Shown: in pieces, positions 26,617 through 35,632 of the stretch
Position numbering within the stretch: position 1 is the stretch's first letter
Layout of the letters: every line of letters begins with the position of its first letter
Origin: Promethearchaeota archaeon
Lineage (GTDB): Archaea > Asgardarchaeota > Lokiarchaeia > Sigyniarchaeales > SOKP01
Assembly: GCA_030603385.1 (NCBI GenBank)
Contig: JAUVXW010000035.1
Coordinates: 1-49,574 of the forward strand
DNA length: 49,574 nucleotides
Reading direction: 5' to 3'
Position numbers and translations under genes: made by a program
The notes under the pieces: model-generated
The model's database searches: none
The model's input: the letters and a program-made list of their open reading frames with translations, nothing else
What the model was told of the DNA's origin: nothing

Positions 26617-26773
26617 AGCTCAACTCAATTAAATATAAAAATAAAAGCTAATTAAGCTTAATCATTTTTAAATTTAGACTTACGTTTTATGAAATATTGA
26701 TAATTTAATTTCTTGTAACTTCTATATAATATATTACAATAAGAATTAATTAAAACGCTTTTTTAAGTAAAAT

Positions 26774-27127
26774 ATGACTAATAAAGAAGAGTTAAGGGAT
26801 GAAATTCCAAGTTATGCATTTATTGCCCTTGCACGCCGTGGAATGGAAAAGATTTCATTAGATCAATGTTTTTTAAAAAATTGTGATAATGAGAGTCCAG
26901 AATTATTGGAACCTTTTAAGAAAGAAGAATATGAAGATGATAAGAAACAAACAAAAGAAATTCATATTAAATGTAAAAAATGTAATGGAGTATTCATTTT
27001 AAAACTAGTAACTTTAAAAAGAGTAGCTAAATCTACCAAGGAAAATAGTGAAGAACCTTTATCAATGGGAATGGTTTATGCTTTAGATGAAAATAAAAAG
27101 AATTTAGGTCACATAGGGTATTTTTAA
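26774..27127 (+). CDS. hypothetical protein with zinc-finger-like cysteines
   Basis: A 117-residue charged protein of unknown function. It has a Cys-x4-Cys pair (QCFLKNC) near residue 32-37 and CKKC near residue 73-76, spaced like a zinc-binding module. It opens MTNKEELRDEIPSYAFIALARRG, which is helix-like. The HAD gene follows after 20 bases on the same strand, so the two may be co-transcribed. Confidence 0.6.
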   Translation: MTNKEELRDEIPSYAFIALARRGMEKISLDQCFLKNCDNESPELLEPFKKEEYEDDKKQTKEIHIKCKKCNGVFILKLVTLKRVAKSTKENSEEPLSMGMVYALDENKKNLGHIGYF

Positions 27128-27147
27128 ATTAAAAAGATTTCTGTCTT

Positions 27148-27840
27148 ATGAAGTTTGAAATTTATTTGTTCGATTTAGATGGCACATTGCTTAACCTTGG
27201 TAATATTGGAGCTTATGCGGATCAGATTTTAGTAAAAACACTAAATGAATTAAAGGCTCCTAAAATACCTGAGAGGGATGAAAGATATAAATTTTGGTCT
27301 GCTGGAAATAATTATCTCGAATTATTACATAAATGGGGCGTTTCTAAAGCTCAGAAATTTTGGAGACAATATGATAAGGTCGACTTTAAGCAAAGAAAAG
27401 CTCTGTATAATCAAAAAAAAATTGCTTTATTTGGTGATGTTAAGACTATTTTAGAAAGAATTTATAATCATAAAGACGGAAAAAAAATCGCTATCGTGAC
27501 TAATACTGCAAATTATGTCGTGGATTATATATTAAAAAAGTTTGATATCGCTACATTTTTTCAAGAGATTTTTAGTATGGGATTTAAGAATGACCAGAAA
27601 TCCGCAAAACCGTCTCCTAGTGGAATATTCTCAATCTTAGAGAGTTTTCATTACGATCCTAATGTTCATAAAGCTTTAATGATTGGAGATTCTATATCTG
27701 ATATAATTGCTGCGAAAAGGGCTAATATTTTTGCATGTCTAATAAAAAGGGATAAAATGAGATATGAAAAAGGTTTTAATTCTTGGAAATTCCAACCAGA
27801 TTATATTATAGAAAGGTTGGATGAACTTCTTAAGTTATAA
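27148..27840 (+). CDS. HAD-family phosphatase
   Basis: A 230-residue HAD hydrolase. Motif I is LFDLDGTLL (nucleophile Asp8 or so), motif II is AIVTNTA, motif III uses the Lys in QKSAKPSP, and motif IV is MIGDSISDIIAAKRA. This fits phosphoglycolate phosphatase/pyrimidine 5'-nucleotidase-like members with a helical cap (residues 20-85). The substrate is unknown. It may share a transcript with the preceding zinc-finger-like gene. Confidence 0.85.
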   Translation: MKFEIYLFDLDGTLLNLGNIGAYADQILVKTLNELKAPKIPERDERYKFWSAGNNYLELLHKWGVSKAQKFWRQYDKVDFKQRKALYNQKKIALFGDVKTILERIYNHKDGKKIAIVTNTANYVVDYILKKFDIATFFQEIFSMGFKNDQKSAKPSPSGIFSILESFHYDPNVHKALMIGDSISDIIAAKRANIFACLIKRDKMRYEKGFNSWKFQPDYIIERLDELLKL

Positions 27841-27906
27841 TCCAAAAAAATTAAATAATCGAACAGCTTCTTATTTAATATTGAAAATCTTAAGAGTATA
27901 GTCGAT

Positions 27907-29634
27907 ATGTCGACAAATCTAGGAGAAGAAGATATCTTAAGGAAAAAAGTTTGGAGAATTATCAATTTAATTCAAGCGAATCAGCTCTTTGTTCATCATA
28001 AAGAATTGGCAATAAAATATATGACTGAAAAAGGTAAGAAAGTCCAGACGAGAAATTTGCCAGAAATATTGTCGTTATGCGTGTTGAACGCACTAGTCCC
28101 CAATTCAGCAATGGTCTTAATTGGAGGTCATGGAGGAGGTAAAACTACCTTAGTAAAACTTTTAGGAAGGATGTTCACAGCGACTTCGCTGAATGAAATA
28201 GAAAATTCGATTATTAGAGGTCATCCTCAATTAACTGAAGAAAAGCTCATCGGTACTTTAAAATTAGGGAAATTGATGAAAGAAGGTGAGGAAGAAGTAG
28301 TTTGGAGACAATTTGTGATAAATTTCTGGAAAATTATAGATGAAGTAAATCGTTTGACACCTTATGCTCAAGATATTTTATTATCCCTGCTTGCTGAGGG
28401 TACTGTTAAATATTATGACTCAATTAAAACAATTAGTAAATTTTGTCTTTTTGCTACAATAAACCCAAACGATGTGGGAACTTTCGAATTATCGCAACCA
28501 TTCTTAGACAGGTTTGGTATTTCCGTTCCTATTTCAATGCCAGCAAGTCATGACTTACAATTAATTTTATCAGGGAAAGATGAGAAATATTCCGGGTTTG
28601 ATGAGTTAGTTCAAGTTCCAAAAATTTTAACTATTGATGAATTAATGGAAATTTGGTACTATGTCAATAGAATATCTTTCTCTCCAGAAGTTATTAATTA
28701 TATTCATGCAATAATAAGAGAATTTACTTTATGTTCTAGGGTTGACAAAGGTAACACTGAAGATTTAAAACCAAGTACGGGCCTATGTTCTGGTTGTCAT
28801 TTTAATACAGCTCAAAATATTTGTAACAAAATTGATACAATTCTAAGTGTAAGAGTTGCAAAGGATCTTTTAAGATACTCAAAAGCGCTAGCTTGGTTAT
28901 TAGGAATTAGTATGATTGATGTCAATATTGTAAATACTATTGCACCATATGTTATTTCACATCGAGCAGTTTATGTAAAAAGGGAATTAGATAAGTCTCC
29001 TTATTTTGGAAATAAGTATGAATTTTCTAAGAACATGTTGAAATTAATTCAAAAACGCTTTAAAAATCGGGAAACATGCTATCAAATTACTGAACGGTTT
29101 CGAGAAGGAAATTCTAAAGAGAATGATTTGACTGAGTTAAAAAAATTTGAAAAAAATGATTTAATAGTAAAATTTGATTTAATTCCATTTGTAAATTCAG
29201 TTAATAATAAAAGATATCCCCCTCTCGCTCAACAGATAAAAGATGCTGCGAAGAAAGGAGATATAAGTAAGCTTGCTGAAATACGAAATGATCTTATGGA
29301 AAAGATAGATTTTCCTAATAGAGGAGATTTAATAGAATGGTGTAATCATGAGCTTTATAAACAAACTGTCACCGATTACATTATTAAATTTTCGTATTGG
29401 AAAGATGTTTGGGCAGATATTGCTGCTGATTTTTCTAATTTAGATCAACCTCTTAAAGATGCATTTAGTCAAAGGCAGACTAAACAAATACGGACTGAAG
29501 ATCTTCTAATTGAAATTAATGTTACTGGAACAAAAGAGGATTCATTAATAAATATTCAAATCTCTGGAGGGTCAGACGCCCTAAAATTAAGAACATTAAT
29601 GGATAGTTTAGAATATATACAAAAACAAGAATAA
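27907..29634 (+). CDS. MoxR-type AAA+ ATPase with cysteine cluster
   Basis: A 575-residue AAA+ protein. Walker A is GGHGGGKT (73-80), Walker B IIDEVNR (143-149), and sensor 1 lies in ATINPND; this matches the MoxR family, which works with VWA proteins to mature or remodel other proteins. Unusually, four cysteines (276, 294, 297 and 306, spacing Cx17Cx2Cx8C) sit between the ATPase core and a helical C-terminal half and could hold zinc or an iron-sulfur cluster. The next gene (VWA) starts four bases after the stop, so the two are an operon and probably form a complex. Confidence 0.85.
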   Translation: MSTNLGEEDILRKKVWRIINLIQANQLFVHHKELAIKYMTEKGKKVQTRNLPEILSLCVLNALVPNSAMVLIGGHGGGKTTLVKLLGRMFTATSLNEIENSIIRGHPQLTEEKLIGTLKLGKLMKEGEEEVVWRQFVINFWKIIDEVNRLTPYAQDILLSLLAEGTVKYYDSIKTISKFCLFATINPNDVGTFELSQPFLDRFGISVPISMPASHDLQLILSGKDEKYSGFDELVQVPKILTIDELMEIWYYVNRISFSPEVINYIHAIIREFTLCSRVDKGNTEDLKPSTGLCSGCHFNTAQNICNKIDTILSVRVAKDLLRYSKALAWLLGISMIDVNIVNTIAPYVISHRAVYVKRELDKSPYFGNKYEFSKNMLKLIQKRFKNRETCYQITERFREGNSKENDLTELKKFEKNDLIVKFDLIPFVNSVNNKRYPPLAQQIKDAAKKGDISKLAEIRNDLMEKIDFPNRGDLIEWCNHELYKQTVTDYIIKFSYWKDVWADIAADFSNLDQPLKDAFSQRQTKQIRTEDLLIEINVTGTKEDSLINIQISGGSDALKLRTLMDSLEYIQKQE

Positions 29635-29638
29635 AATA

Positions 29639-31357
29639 ATGGTATTGTCTAAAAAAAGAAAAGTTAAGGGGATTAGAGAAGAATTAACACTTAAACAAAA
29701 GAGAATTGTTGAATTAGCTAAAATTGCGTGGGCTGATACTCTAGTAGAGTTTTATTATCCTCCTCTAAATGAACCAAATTATTTATTTGATTATACCCAT
29801 TTTGAAGGATTTTATATCGATCCTGAAAATCAATGGGAAATAACTATGAATCTTGCTAATACACCATTATTTAAAGATGATCAGGAATATATTGATTACT
29901 TTCATATTATCTCTCTACACGAAGTTTCACATTATCAGATTATTCCATACGATGGTTTGATTAATGCTAAATTACTTAGGGCTGCGATGGAATATGTAAA
30001 TCAAAATTATGCTCCTATTGTTGTAAATGTCTTTGCGGATTTGATTATTGATTATAAGCTATACAAAAAATATCCAAATTTGATAACATGGGAAGTAAAA
30101 ATAACATATGAACATATTAAAAACAAAGGCAAGATGAGTGATTTTACTAAATTCTTATTTCGAGCTTATGAGAAAATTTGGAATGTTGACATTCTTAATG
30201 ATGAATCACTAAAGGATATGGATTCTCTAACTGAAAAGGTATCTAAAGTTATCCTTAAAGACTTTGAAGATGAATCCACATGGGAAAAAAAAGTATCTGT
30301 TGTTGCGAGATATTTGAACAATTTAATCCAAGATACTTTTACGTTAATCGGTAAAAATGGAATATGTGAGAAAGGAAAAGAAAAAAGGAAGAGTCCTGGA
30401 GGTGCATTCATAGAGATTCCAAAAGATGTGTTAGAAGTTATGGATAATCCTCTGGAAAGTAAAAATTCTGATAAATTAAAAGAAGGTAATGAAGATGAAT
30501 TAAGACAAAAAGCAGAGGAATTTGCCAAAAATATCCCGTACTCTGAGTTTGGTGGACCTGCGAGACAAGCTGGTATTTTATTAGATGGAGTTCCTTTAGC
30601 TACGTGGTATAGAGGTCTAGCAAAGAATTTGATCGAAATCAGAATACTTGAAGAAAAACCAAGCGGACAATTACCCATCTATCCTGAGGTGTGGCGTATA
30701 GGAGATCGAATAGAAGATTTGGATGTAGTTCAGACGTTATTGAATAGTCCTGTTATTATTCCTAATCTTACTACTAGAAAATGGGCATTTAAAGAAGGAC
30801 CGGGTCATCTTGTTGAGAAACAAATCCCTGATCTATTAATTGTTTTAGATTCTTCTGGTTCTATGAGATGGAATTATACTTCAAGAATAGAAAGAGGTAG
30901 AGGACAGTATCACATAGCACTCATCGCTGCCTTTGCCGCTCTTCATCATGCAGCCAGCAAGGGGGCAAAATTCAGTATAATTAATTTCTCAAATGTTGCG
31001 GATATTTGCCCATGGACCTCAGATTTTAAAAAAGCTGAACGCGTTTTATTAAGATACCAAGGAGGTGGTACGGTTCTACCAACAAAAGAAATTGCTCAGC
31101 AGTGTGATAAAGCAGAGAGGAAATCCCTTATTTTCATAATTACGGATTTTGGTATCTATAATTGGAGTAAGTCAAAGAAAATTATGATTGATTTAGCTCA
31201 AAGAGGACATAAAATTGTAGGATTTTTCATAGGAGCATCAAAAATACCAAAGGATAAATTTAAAACCCTACTAGAAAAAGTAACCTTCTATGGAATAAGA
31301 AATGCTAAAGATTTAATTGATTTAGTTATAACAGAAGTCAAAAAATATTACTTATAG
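29639..31357 (+). CDS. VWA-domain protein with N-terminal HExxH metallopeptidase-like domain
   Basis: A 572-residue partner of the MoxR ATPase. Residues 90-100 read HIISLHEVSHYQ with HEVSH at 94-98, the zinc-metalloprotease pattern. The C-terminal third is a von Willebrand A domain with the MIDAS motif LDSSGSMR (Asp404, Ser406, Ser408), TxxT and IITDFG. This is the layout of DUF2201-type proteins (putative metallopeptidase plus VWA-like domain). A long central linker (residues about 200-300) is charged. The role, by family, is ATP-driven activation or processing of an unknown target protein, with the VWA domain binding it through a metal ion. Confidence 0.85.
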   Translation: MVLSKKRKVKGIREELTLKQKRIVELAKIAWADTLVEFYYPPLNEPNYLFDYTHFEGFYIDPENQWEITMNLANTPLFKDDQEYIDYFHIISLHEVSHYQIIPYDGLINAKLLRAAMEYVNQNYAPIVVNVFADLIIDYKLYKKYPNLITWEVKITYEHIKNKGKMSDFTKFLFRAYEKIWNVDILNDESLKDMDSLTEKVSKVILKDFEDESTWEKKVSVVARYLNNLIQDTFTLIGKNGICEKGKEKRKSPGGAFIEIPKDVLEVMDNPLESKNSDKLKEGNEDELRQKAEEFAKNIPYSEFGGPARQAGILLDGVPLATWYRGLAKNLIEIRILEEKPSGQLPIYPEVWRIGDRIEDLDVVQTLLNSPVIIPNLTTRKWAFKEGPGHLVEKQIPDLLIVLDSSGSMRWNYTSRIERGRGQYHIALIAAFAALHHAASKGAKFSIINFSNVADICPWTSDFKKAERVLLRYQGGGTVLPTKEIAQQCDKAERKSLIFIITDFGIYNWSKSKKIMIDLAQRGHKIVGFFIGASKIPKDKFKTLLEKVTFYGIRNAKDLIDLVITEVKKYYL

Positions 31358-31378
31358 TTAATGCTATAATTATTTAAA

Positions 31379-31846
31379 TTACTTAGGTTTGTTAATTTCA
31401 CGCAAATATAACTTCATGAAATAACGTTGAGTATTACAATAGTTTAATCTATCTTTATTTGTTAGATGTTTGCATTTTTGTAACACCCTCTGAATATCGG
31501 TAAGCAGTTTAAAATTATCATATTTTGCCTTTTGTGGGAAGAATTCTGCTGGTTTTTTAGTATATTTATTTACCTTTATTTCATAAAACAAATTTTTAAG
31601 ATTTAACGCGGGTTCTGAATCTTCTAATCTGGAAATTGTCATTATTTCTATTTTCTCTTCAAGATTTATTGATTTATCATTATTATAATTGCTAGTATTA
31701 CATTCAAAAAATATATTGCAAATACCTTTATGTCTATATCTACAATCTTGACAATCATGAGAATATTGAGGAGATTTAACTTGGCAAGCATTATGGATTT
31801 TTTTAAGAACTTGTTCAGATTCTTGTAAGTTTGAACTAAACATCAT
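31379..31846 (-). CDS. hypothetical Cys-rich protein, convergent to VWA gene
   Basis: A 155-residue basic protein that I do not recognise. Near its start the pattern Cx10Cx2Cx7C (NACQV...HDCQDCRYRHKGIC) resembles the iron-sulfur or zinc motif seen in Cas4-like nucleases and, loosely, the cysteines of the MoxR protein next door. The frame runs upstream of ATG 31846 to a stop at 31934, with a protein-like sequence (TREVHEKYGKNYLKLDVRIK) but no ATG, GTG or TTG. A TATA-like TTAATATATATG at about 31927-31938 predicts a transcript start near 31909. The start may thus be farther upstream than given. Confidence 0.6.
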   Translation of the reverse strand: MMFSSNLQESEQVLKKIHNACQVKSPQYSHDCQDCRYRHKGICNIFFECNTSNYNNDKSINLEEKIEIMTISRLEDSEPALNLKNLFYEIKVNKYTKKPAEFFPQKAKYDNFKLLTDIQRVLQKCKHLTNKDRLNYCNTQRYFMKLYLREINKPK

Positions 31847-32076
31847 CTTTATTCTTACATCTAATTTTAAGTAATTTTTCCCATATTTTTCATGTACTTC
31901 TCTAGTAATAGCAGAGAAATATCCACATATATATTAAAAACATATGGCTTGATCTTTTGAAAGTAAGTAATATTTAGATAATATCCTCAATTCAGCTTCC
32001 CTGTAATTAAGTCGGAAAAATGAATAAATTAAATAAAAAAAAATATTTCTTTATTGTATGATTTGAGACTTAGTAT

Positions 32077-32601
32077 TTATAACACAACAAGAAGACTATC
32101 CACATCCAACCACCCCTTTTGAGCATGGATGATCTTTCCATCTTCATCAATTACAAATTGCCCCGGTCCTTGTTTTTCCCAACCTTCATACTCTCCATGT
32201 TCAAAACCATATTTTCTAACATCTTTTAATTTAAGCGGGATTTGCTTAACAGCCTCAGATGTCATTAATCCTAAGCCATACTCAGCATATAGTTTATCTT
32301 TTGAGCTCGGAATAACGGGAAAGTCAATCTTTTCTTTTTCAATATATTCCTTCGCTACCTTTTCACCTGATTGTGTGATGTATAATATCTTTACCCCTTT
32401 AGCTTCAATCTCAGATTTGCGTTCCAGCAAAGCCTTGAAGTCGCTCTGGCAAATAGGACATCCAAAGTATCTTGAAAATATTAAAACAATTTTATCTTTT
32501 CTTAATTCTGCTAAATCAATCATCCCTGCATTGTATGATTCTAACTTAAATAAGGGAGCAGAATCTCCTTCATTTATCTCGTTTTTCCCCATAGTTTTCA
32601 C
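32077..32601 (-). CDS. peroxiredoxin-like (AhpC/TSA) protein
   Basis: A 174-residue thioredoxin-fold protein. The FSRYFGCPICQSD segment has Cys48 and Cys51 in a CxxC arrangement, which marks the AhpC/TSA-like or PRXL2 group rather than the standard peroxiredoxin Pxx(S/T)xxC motif. The rest (KDKIVLIF, ILYITQSGEK, GPGQFVIDEDGKIIHAQKG) follows the fold. It likely reduces peroxides or disulfides in the cytosol. MGKNEINEGD (M4, 32592) is an equally good start. Confidence 0.85.
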   Translation of the reverse strand: MKTMGKNEINEGDSAPLFKLESYNAGMIDLAELRKDKIVLIFSRYFGCPICQSDFKALLERKSEIEAKGVKILYITQSGEKVAKEYIEKEKIDFPVIPSSKDKLYAEYGLGLMTSEAVKQIPLKLKDVRKYGFEHGEYEGWEKQGPGQFVIDEDGKIIHAQKGWLDVDSLLVVL

Positions 32602-32856
32602 GTTACTTTTTAATATATTTTTTTAATGTAGAACTTCATAAAAGATTTTTTCAGTGATATTCTCACTTATTTAACTTTATATCTTAAAATCCATAAACTA
32701 AAGAGATATTCTAATTTCGAAATAAAAAAGATGTAAGATGATTAGATAATGAATAAAAATCCGCAGATATTTTAAAAAATAAAATTAATATTAATATTGT
32801 AGAATTCTAGTATTTAATTTAATCAACAAATTTTAAAGCTATCAAAATTTAAAAAA

Positions 32857-33657
32857 GTGAATATTTTGGTTAAAAAAGAATATATCTGTGAGAAGGGTAA
32901 AAGAAGTTCAATTGTGATAGATGATCTTTCTGTTGAAATTAAGGAAGGAGCTACATTCGTTCTTGGATTCGCGGGGATCGGTCTTATCGGCCCCATCGTT
33001 GCTAATACTCTTATTGAACAACTTCCAGATGTAAAACCAATTGGGTTTATTACAAGCGAATACCTTCCTCCAATAAGTGTGTTTTATGCTGGTGTGTTAA
33101 AACATCCTTTCAGAGTGCTTTACTCTCCACAACATAACTTAATTATCGGTATATGTGAGGTTCCCTTTCAGGTCGTCTCTGCATACAACGATCTTTCTAA
33201 AACTATTTGTAATTGGGCTTTATCTGAAGATGTTAGAGCAAAAGAGATAGTAATCTTTCAAGGAATCCCCCAGAGAGGTATAATTGATGATTACCCTGTT
33301 TATTATGCCGCTGAAGAAGAAATGATGGAGCATTTAGAAAAATTTGGAATTACTAAGGTAGAGAAAGGAATAATAGTCGGTCCGGAAGCTACTATCTTAA
33401 ACGAGGCATTAACAAATAGATTGCATGCTTATGCTTTGTTCACGCCAGTCTTAGAAATTCCTACTCCTGAGGGTGCCGCTAGTATTATAGAAGTGTTAAA
33501 TAAAATTTATGAATTAAAGATAAACACTGCTCCCCTTATAGAGCAAGGAAAAGAAATCAAGGCTAAGATGTTAGAATTAGCACAGAAAGCCCAACAATAT
33601 CAACAACAGCAACAGCTACCAGGAGCGGGTAAAGAGTATACACAATACTTTCAATAA
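32857..33657 (+). CDS. PAC2-family proteasome assembly chaperone
   Basis: A 266-residue member of the PAC2/PbaA-like family, which in archaea helps assemble 20S proteasomes. The family features are VLGFAGIGLIGPIVANTLIE, YLPPISVFYAG, the IFQGIPQRG loop and EIPTPEGAASIIEVLNKI. The end is a glutamine-rich linker (QQYQQQQQ) and ...EYTQYFQ, so the last three residues Tyr-Phe-Gln resemble the hydrophobic-Tyr-X tails that dock into proteasome alpha rings, with Phe in place of Tyr. Start is GTG 32857; no proteasome gene is adjacent. Confidence 0.85.
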   Translation: MNILVKKEYICEKGKRSSIVIDDLSVEIKEGATFVLGFAGIGLIGPIVANTLIEQLPDVKPIGFITSEYLPPISVFYAGVLKHPFRVLYSPQHNLIIGICEVPFQVVSAYNDLSKTICNWALSEDVRAKEIVIFQGIPQRGIIDDYPVYYAAEEEMMEHLEKFGITKVEKGIIVGPEATILNEALTNRLHAYALFTPVLEIPTPEGAASIIEVLNKIYELKINTAPLIEQGKEIKAKMLELAQKAQQYQQQQQLPGAGKEYTQYFQ

Positions 33658-33660
33658 ACA

Positions 33661-33703
33661 ATTTTTATTTTATTTTTCAATCCTATTTTTTAATTTTTTT
33701 GTA
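33661..33703 (+). terminator. T-rich terminator after PAC2 gene
   Basis: Four T-runs follow within 45 bases of the stop codon, typical for archaeal termination. Confidence 0.5.
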
Positions 33704-33828
33704 TAAAGGAAGTCTTTGATTCCAGTTAATTGTTAAAATATGGTATGAATTTTGTTTTAAATTTTGATCTAACGAGCTTATAAATGGAAAGAAAAAGATT
33801 AAAGAATCAACAAATATGAATTCTTATC

Positions 33829-34347
33829 ATGAAATATAACAAGACACATGCGGCAGTTTGTGGTCTTTTTTGCCCTGCATGCACAGTATTTATTGCTACA
33901 CAGGAAGATCCAGAGCGTCTTAAATTAATTGCTAATCAATTTGGTATATCTGAAGAAGAAATGAAATGCAATGGCTGTCGGTCGGAAAAACGTATTCCTT
34001 ATTGTGATACTTGCAAACTGTATCCTTGTGCCCAGGAAAAAGGAATAGATTTCTGTGGACAGTGTGATGAATATCCTTGTAATGATTTAAAAGAATTTCA
34101 AGCAGCAGCACCACATCGTTTTGAGTTATGGGAGGCTCAAGAACATATTGTTAGTAAGGGATATGAAAAATGGATGGAAGACATGATAAACTATTATTCA
34201 TGTTCGAAATGTGAAACGATAAATTCAGCATATGATCCTAATTGTAGATCATGTGGACATCAACCAAGCAATCAATACACAGGAAAACATGGTAAAAAAA
34301 TATGGGAATTCCTAGCGAAACAACAATCTAAATTGAAAAAAGATTAA
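33829..34347 (+). CDS. DUF3795 Cys-rich protein
   Basis: A 172-residue protein with the DUF3795 cysteine pattern: AAVCGLFCPACTVF near the start, CNGCRSEKRIPYCDTCKLYPC, then FCGQCDEYPC, followed by helix ELWEAQEHIVSKGYEKWMEDM. A further zinc ribbon (SCSKCETINS...CRSCGHQP) closes the protein. Zinc or iron-sulfur binding is very likely; the family function is unknown. TATA-like and A+T-rich upstream. Confidence 0.85.
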   Translation: MKYNKTHAAVCGLFCPACTVFIATQEDPERLKLIANQFGISEEEMKCNGCRSEKRIPYCDTCKLYPCAQEKGIDFCGQCDEYPCNDLKEFQAAAPHRFELWEAQEHIVSKGYEKWMEDMINYYSCSKCETINSAYDPNCRSCGHQPSNQYTGKHGKKIWEFLAKQQSKLKKD

Positions 34348-34513
34348 ATCAATTATTTTTAAAATCTCTTCTTTTATAGTAAGAAAGAAAACAATTTAAT
34401 TGATTGTTCATAAAAAAGAAGTTAATAAGAGTAAGAATTAATTTTAATTGAAGATCTTAGTAAAATTATGAATACAATCTTATCTCATAAACATTCAATA
34501 TTTAGTATTTATC

Positions 34514-35632
34514 ATGAGAAGAATTAAGACTTTTGATATTATTCGCGGTTGGTGCATGTTTATGATGGTTTTTGGGCATATGCTTTCCTGGTGGATAATA
34601 TCTCAAGATCGTTGGTTGACCTCAGCGATTCATTCGATTTTTGGTGATATTATTGCTATTGGATTTTTATTTATTTCAGGATTAAGTGCGGTAATATTTT
34701 TTAGGAACAGACTTACAAAAGCTGAAGCTTCAATTGAATATAGTTTAGAGCAAGTAAAAAGGGAATATCTATTTCGAGCTTTACTTATATTTATCGTAGC
34801 TCTAATATACAATAGTGCTACAGCAATAGGAACATTAGATCCTTTAAATATTTGGAAATGGTTTATACCACTTACAATAGCGATTTCACTATTATTAGCG
34901 TTCCCATTATTAAAAATTTCAAAATCGTTTAGATTATTAATAGCCGTGGGTTTTTGGATAACCCATTATTATATCCTTTTATTGCTTTTACCTTATAAAG
35001 GGCAAGTTAACCTTTTTGGAGTAGTATATCATATCTTATACCATTCTAAAGGTCTACATCCCATTCTATGCTATTTCAGTTTTTTTTTAATAGGAACAAT
35101 AATTGGAGAGGTAATTTACGAAATATATCTCATAAATGATCAAAAAGAGAGAAGATCGGCACTAAAAAATGAAGTTCTGCTTCCATCATTAATAATAGGG
35201 CCGATTCTAATAATAATTGGAGTTTTATCTCTTTTTCCTAGTTTTTTAACACATGCAACATTTTCATCAACAGTTTATTCCCTGGGAGTAATATTAATTT
35301 CAACTTCAGTATTGTTAATCATTGAAGAATTTGAAGCTATAAATGTAGAAAGAAGCTACAGATTTTTCTTTTATTACTCATATTATTCTTTTACTATTTA
35401 TTTTGCTCATAATATGTTATACTTTTTACTTTTTGAAAGAGTAAATGCATTAACCATTTGGATTTTTATGCCACTCACCTTCTTAATAATTAGTTTACTA
35501 CTTAGAGTTATTTATCCAAAACTTAGAGACAAGGTTTCAATAAAAGCACAGGTAGGAAAATTAAGTGCTAGATTAGCAATATATGTTAAGGAAAGATCAG
35601 AAAGTAGGGAAATCGAAAAAAGGAGGTTGTGA
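34514..35632 (+). CDS. membrane acyltransferase-like protein (DUF1624/HGSNAT type)
   Basis: A 372-residue integral membrane protein with about ten hydrophobic helices. It starts RIKTFDIIRGWCMFMMVFGHMLSWW; the RG near residue 11 and His22 match the DUF1624/heparan-alpha-glucosaminide N-acetyltransferase and acyltransferase-3 group, which move acetyl groups across the membrane onto sugars. The role here is unknown. Its stop overlaps the next gene's start by four bases (GTGA), a tight translational coupling to a ferredoxin, which is unexpected for this family. Confidence 0.8.
   Translation: MRRIKTFDIIRGWCMFMMVFGHMLSWWIISQDRWLTSAIHSIFGDIIAIGFLFISGLSAVIFFRNRLTKAEASIEYSLEQVKREYLFRALLIFIVALIYNSATAIGTLDPLNIWKWFIPLTIAISLLLAFPLLKISKSFRLLIAVGFWITHYYILLLLLPYKGQVNLFGVVYHILYHSKGLHPILCYFSFFLIGTIIGEVIYEIYLINDQKERRSALKNEVLLPSLIIGPILIIIGVLSLFPSFLTHATFSSTVYSLGVILISTSVLLIIEEFEAINVERSYRFFFYYSYYSFTIYFAHNMLYFLLFERVNALTIWIFMPLTFLIISLLLRVIYPKLRDKVSIKAQVGKLSARLAIYVKERSESREIEKRRL

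Noticed and set aside
30166..30678. Long reverse-strand open frame of 170 codons
   Set aside because: It lies fully inside the VWA gene, has unlikely composition (Ser/Phe/Pro-rich) and no promoter; a shadow frame.
32129..32626. 165-codon forward frame
   Set aside because: It is antisense to the peroxiredoxin gene, whose motifs are clear; composition is shadow-like.
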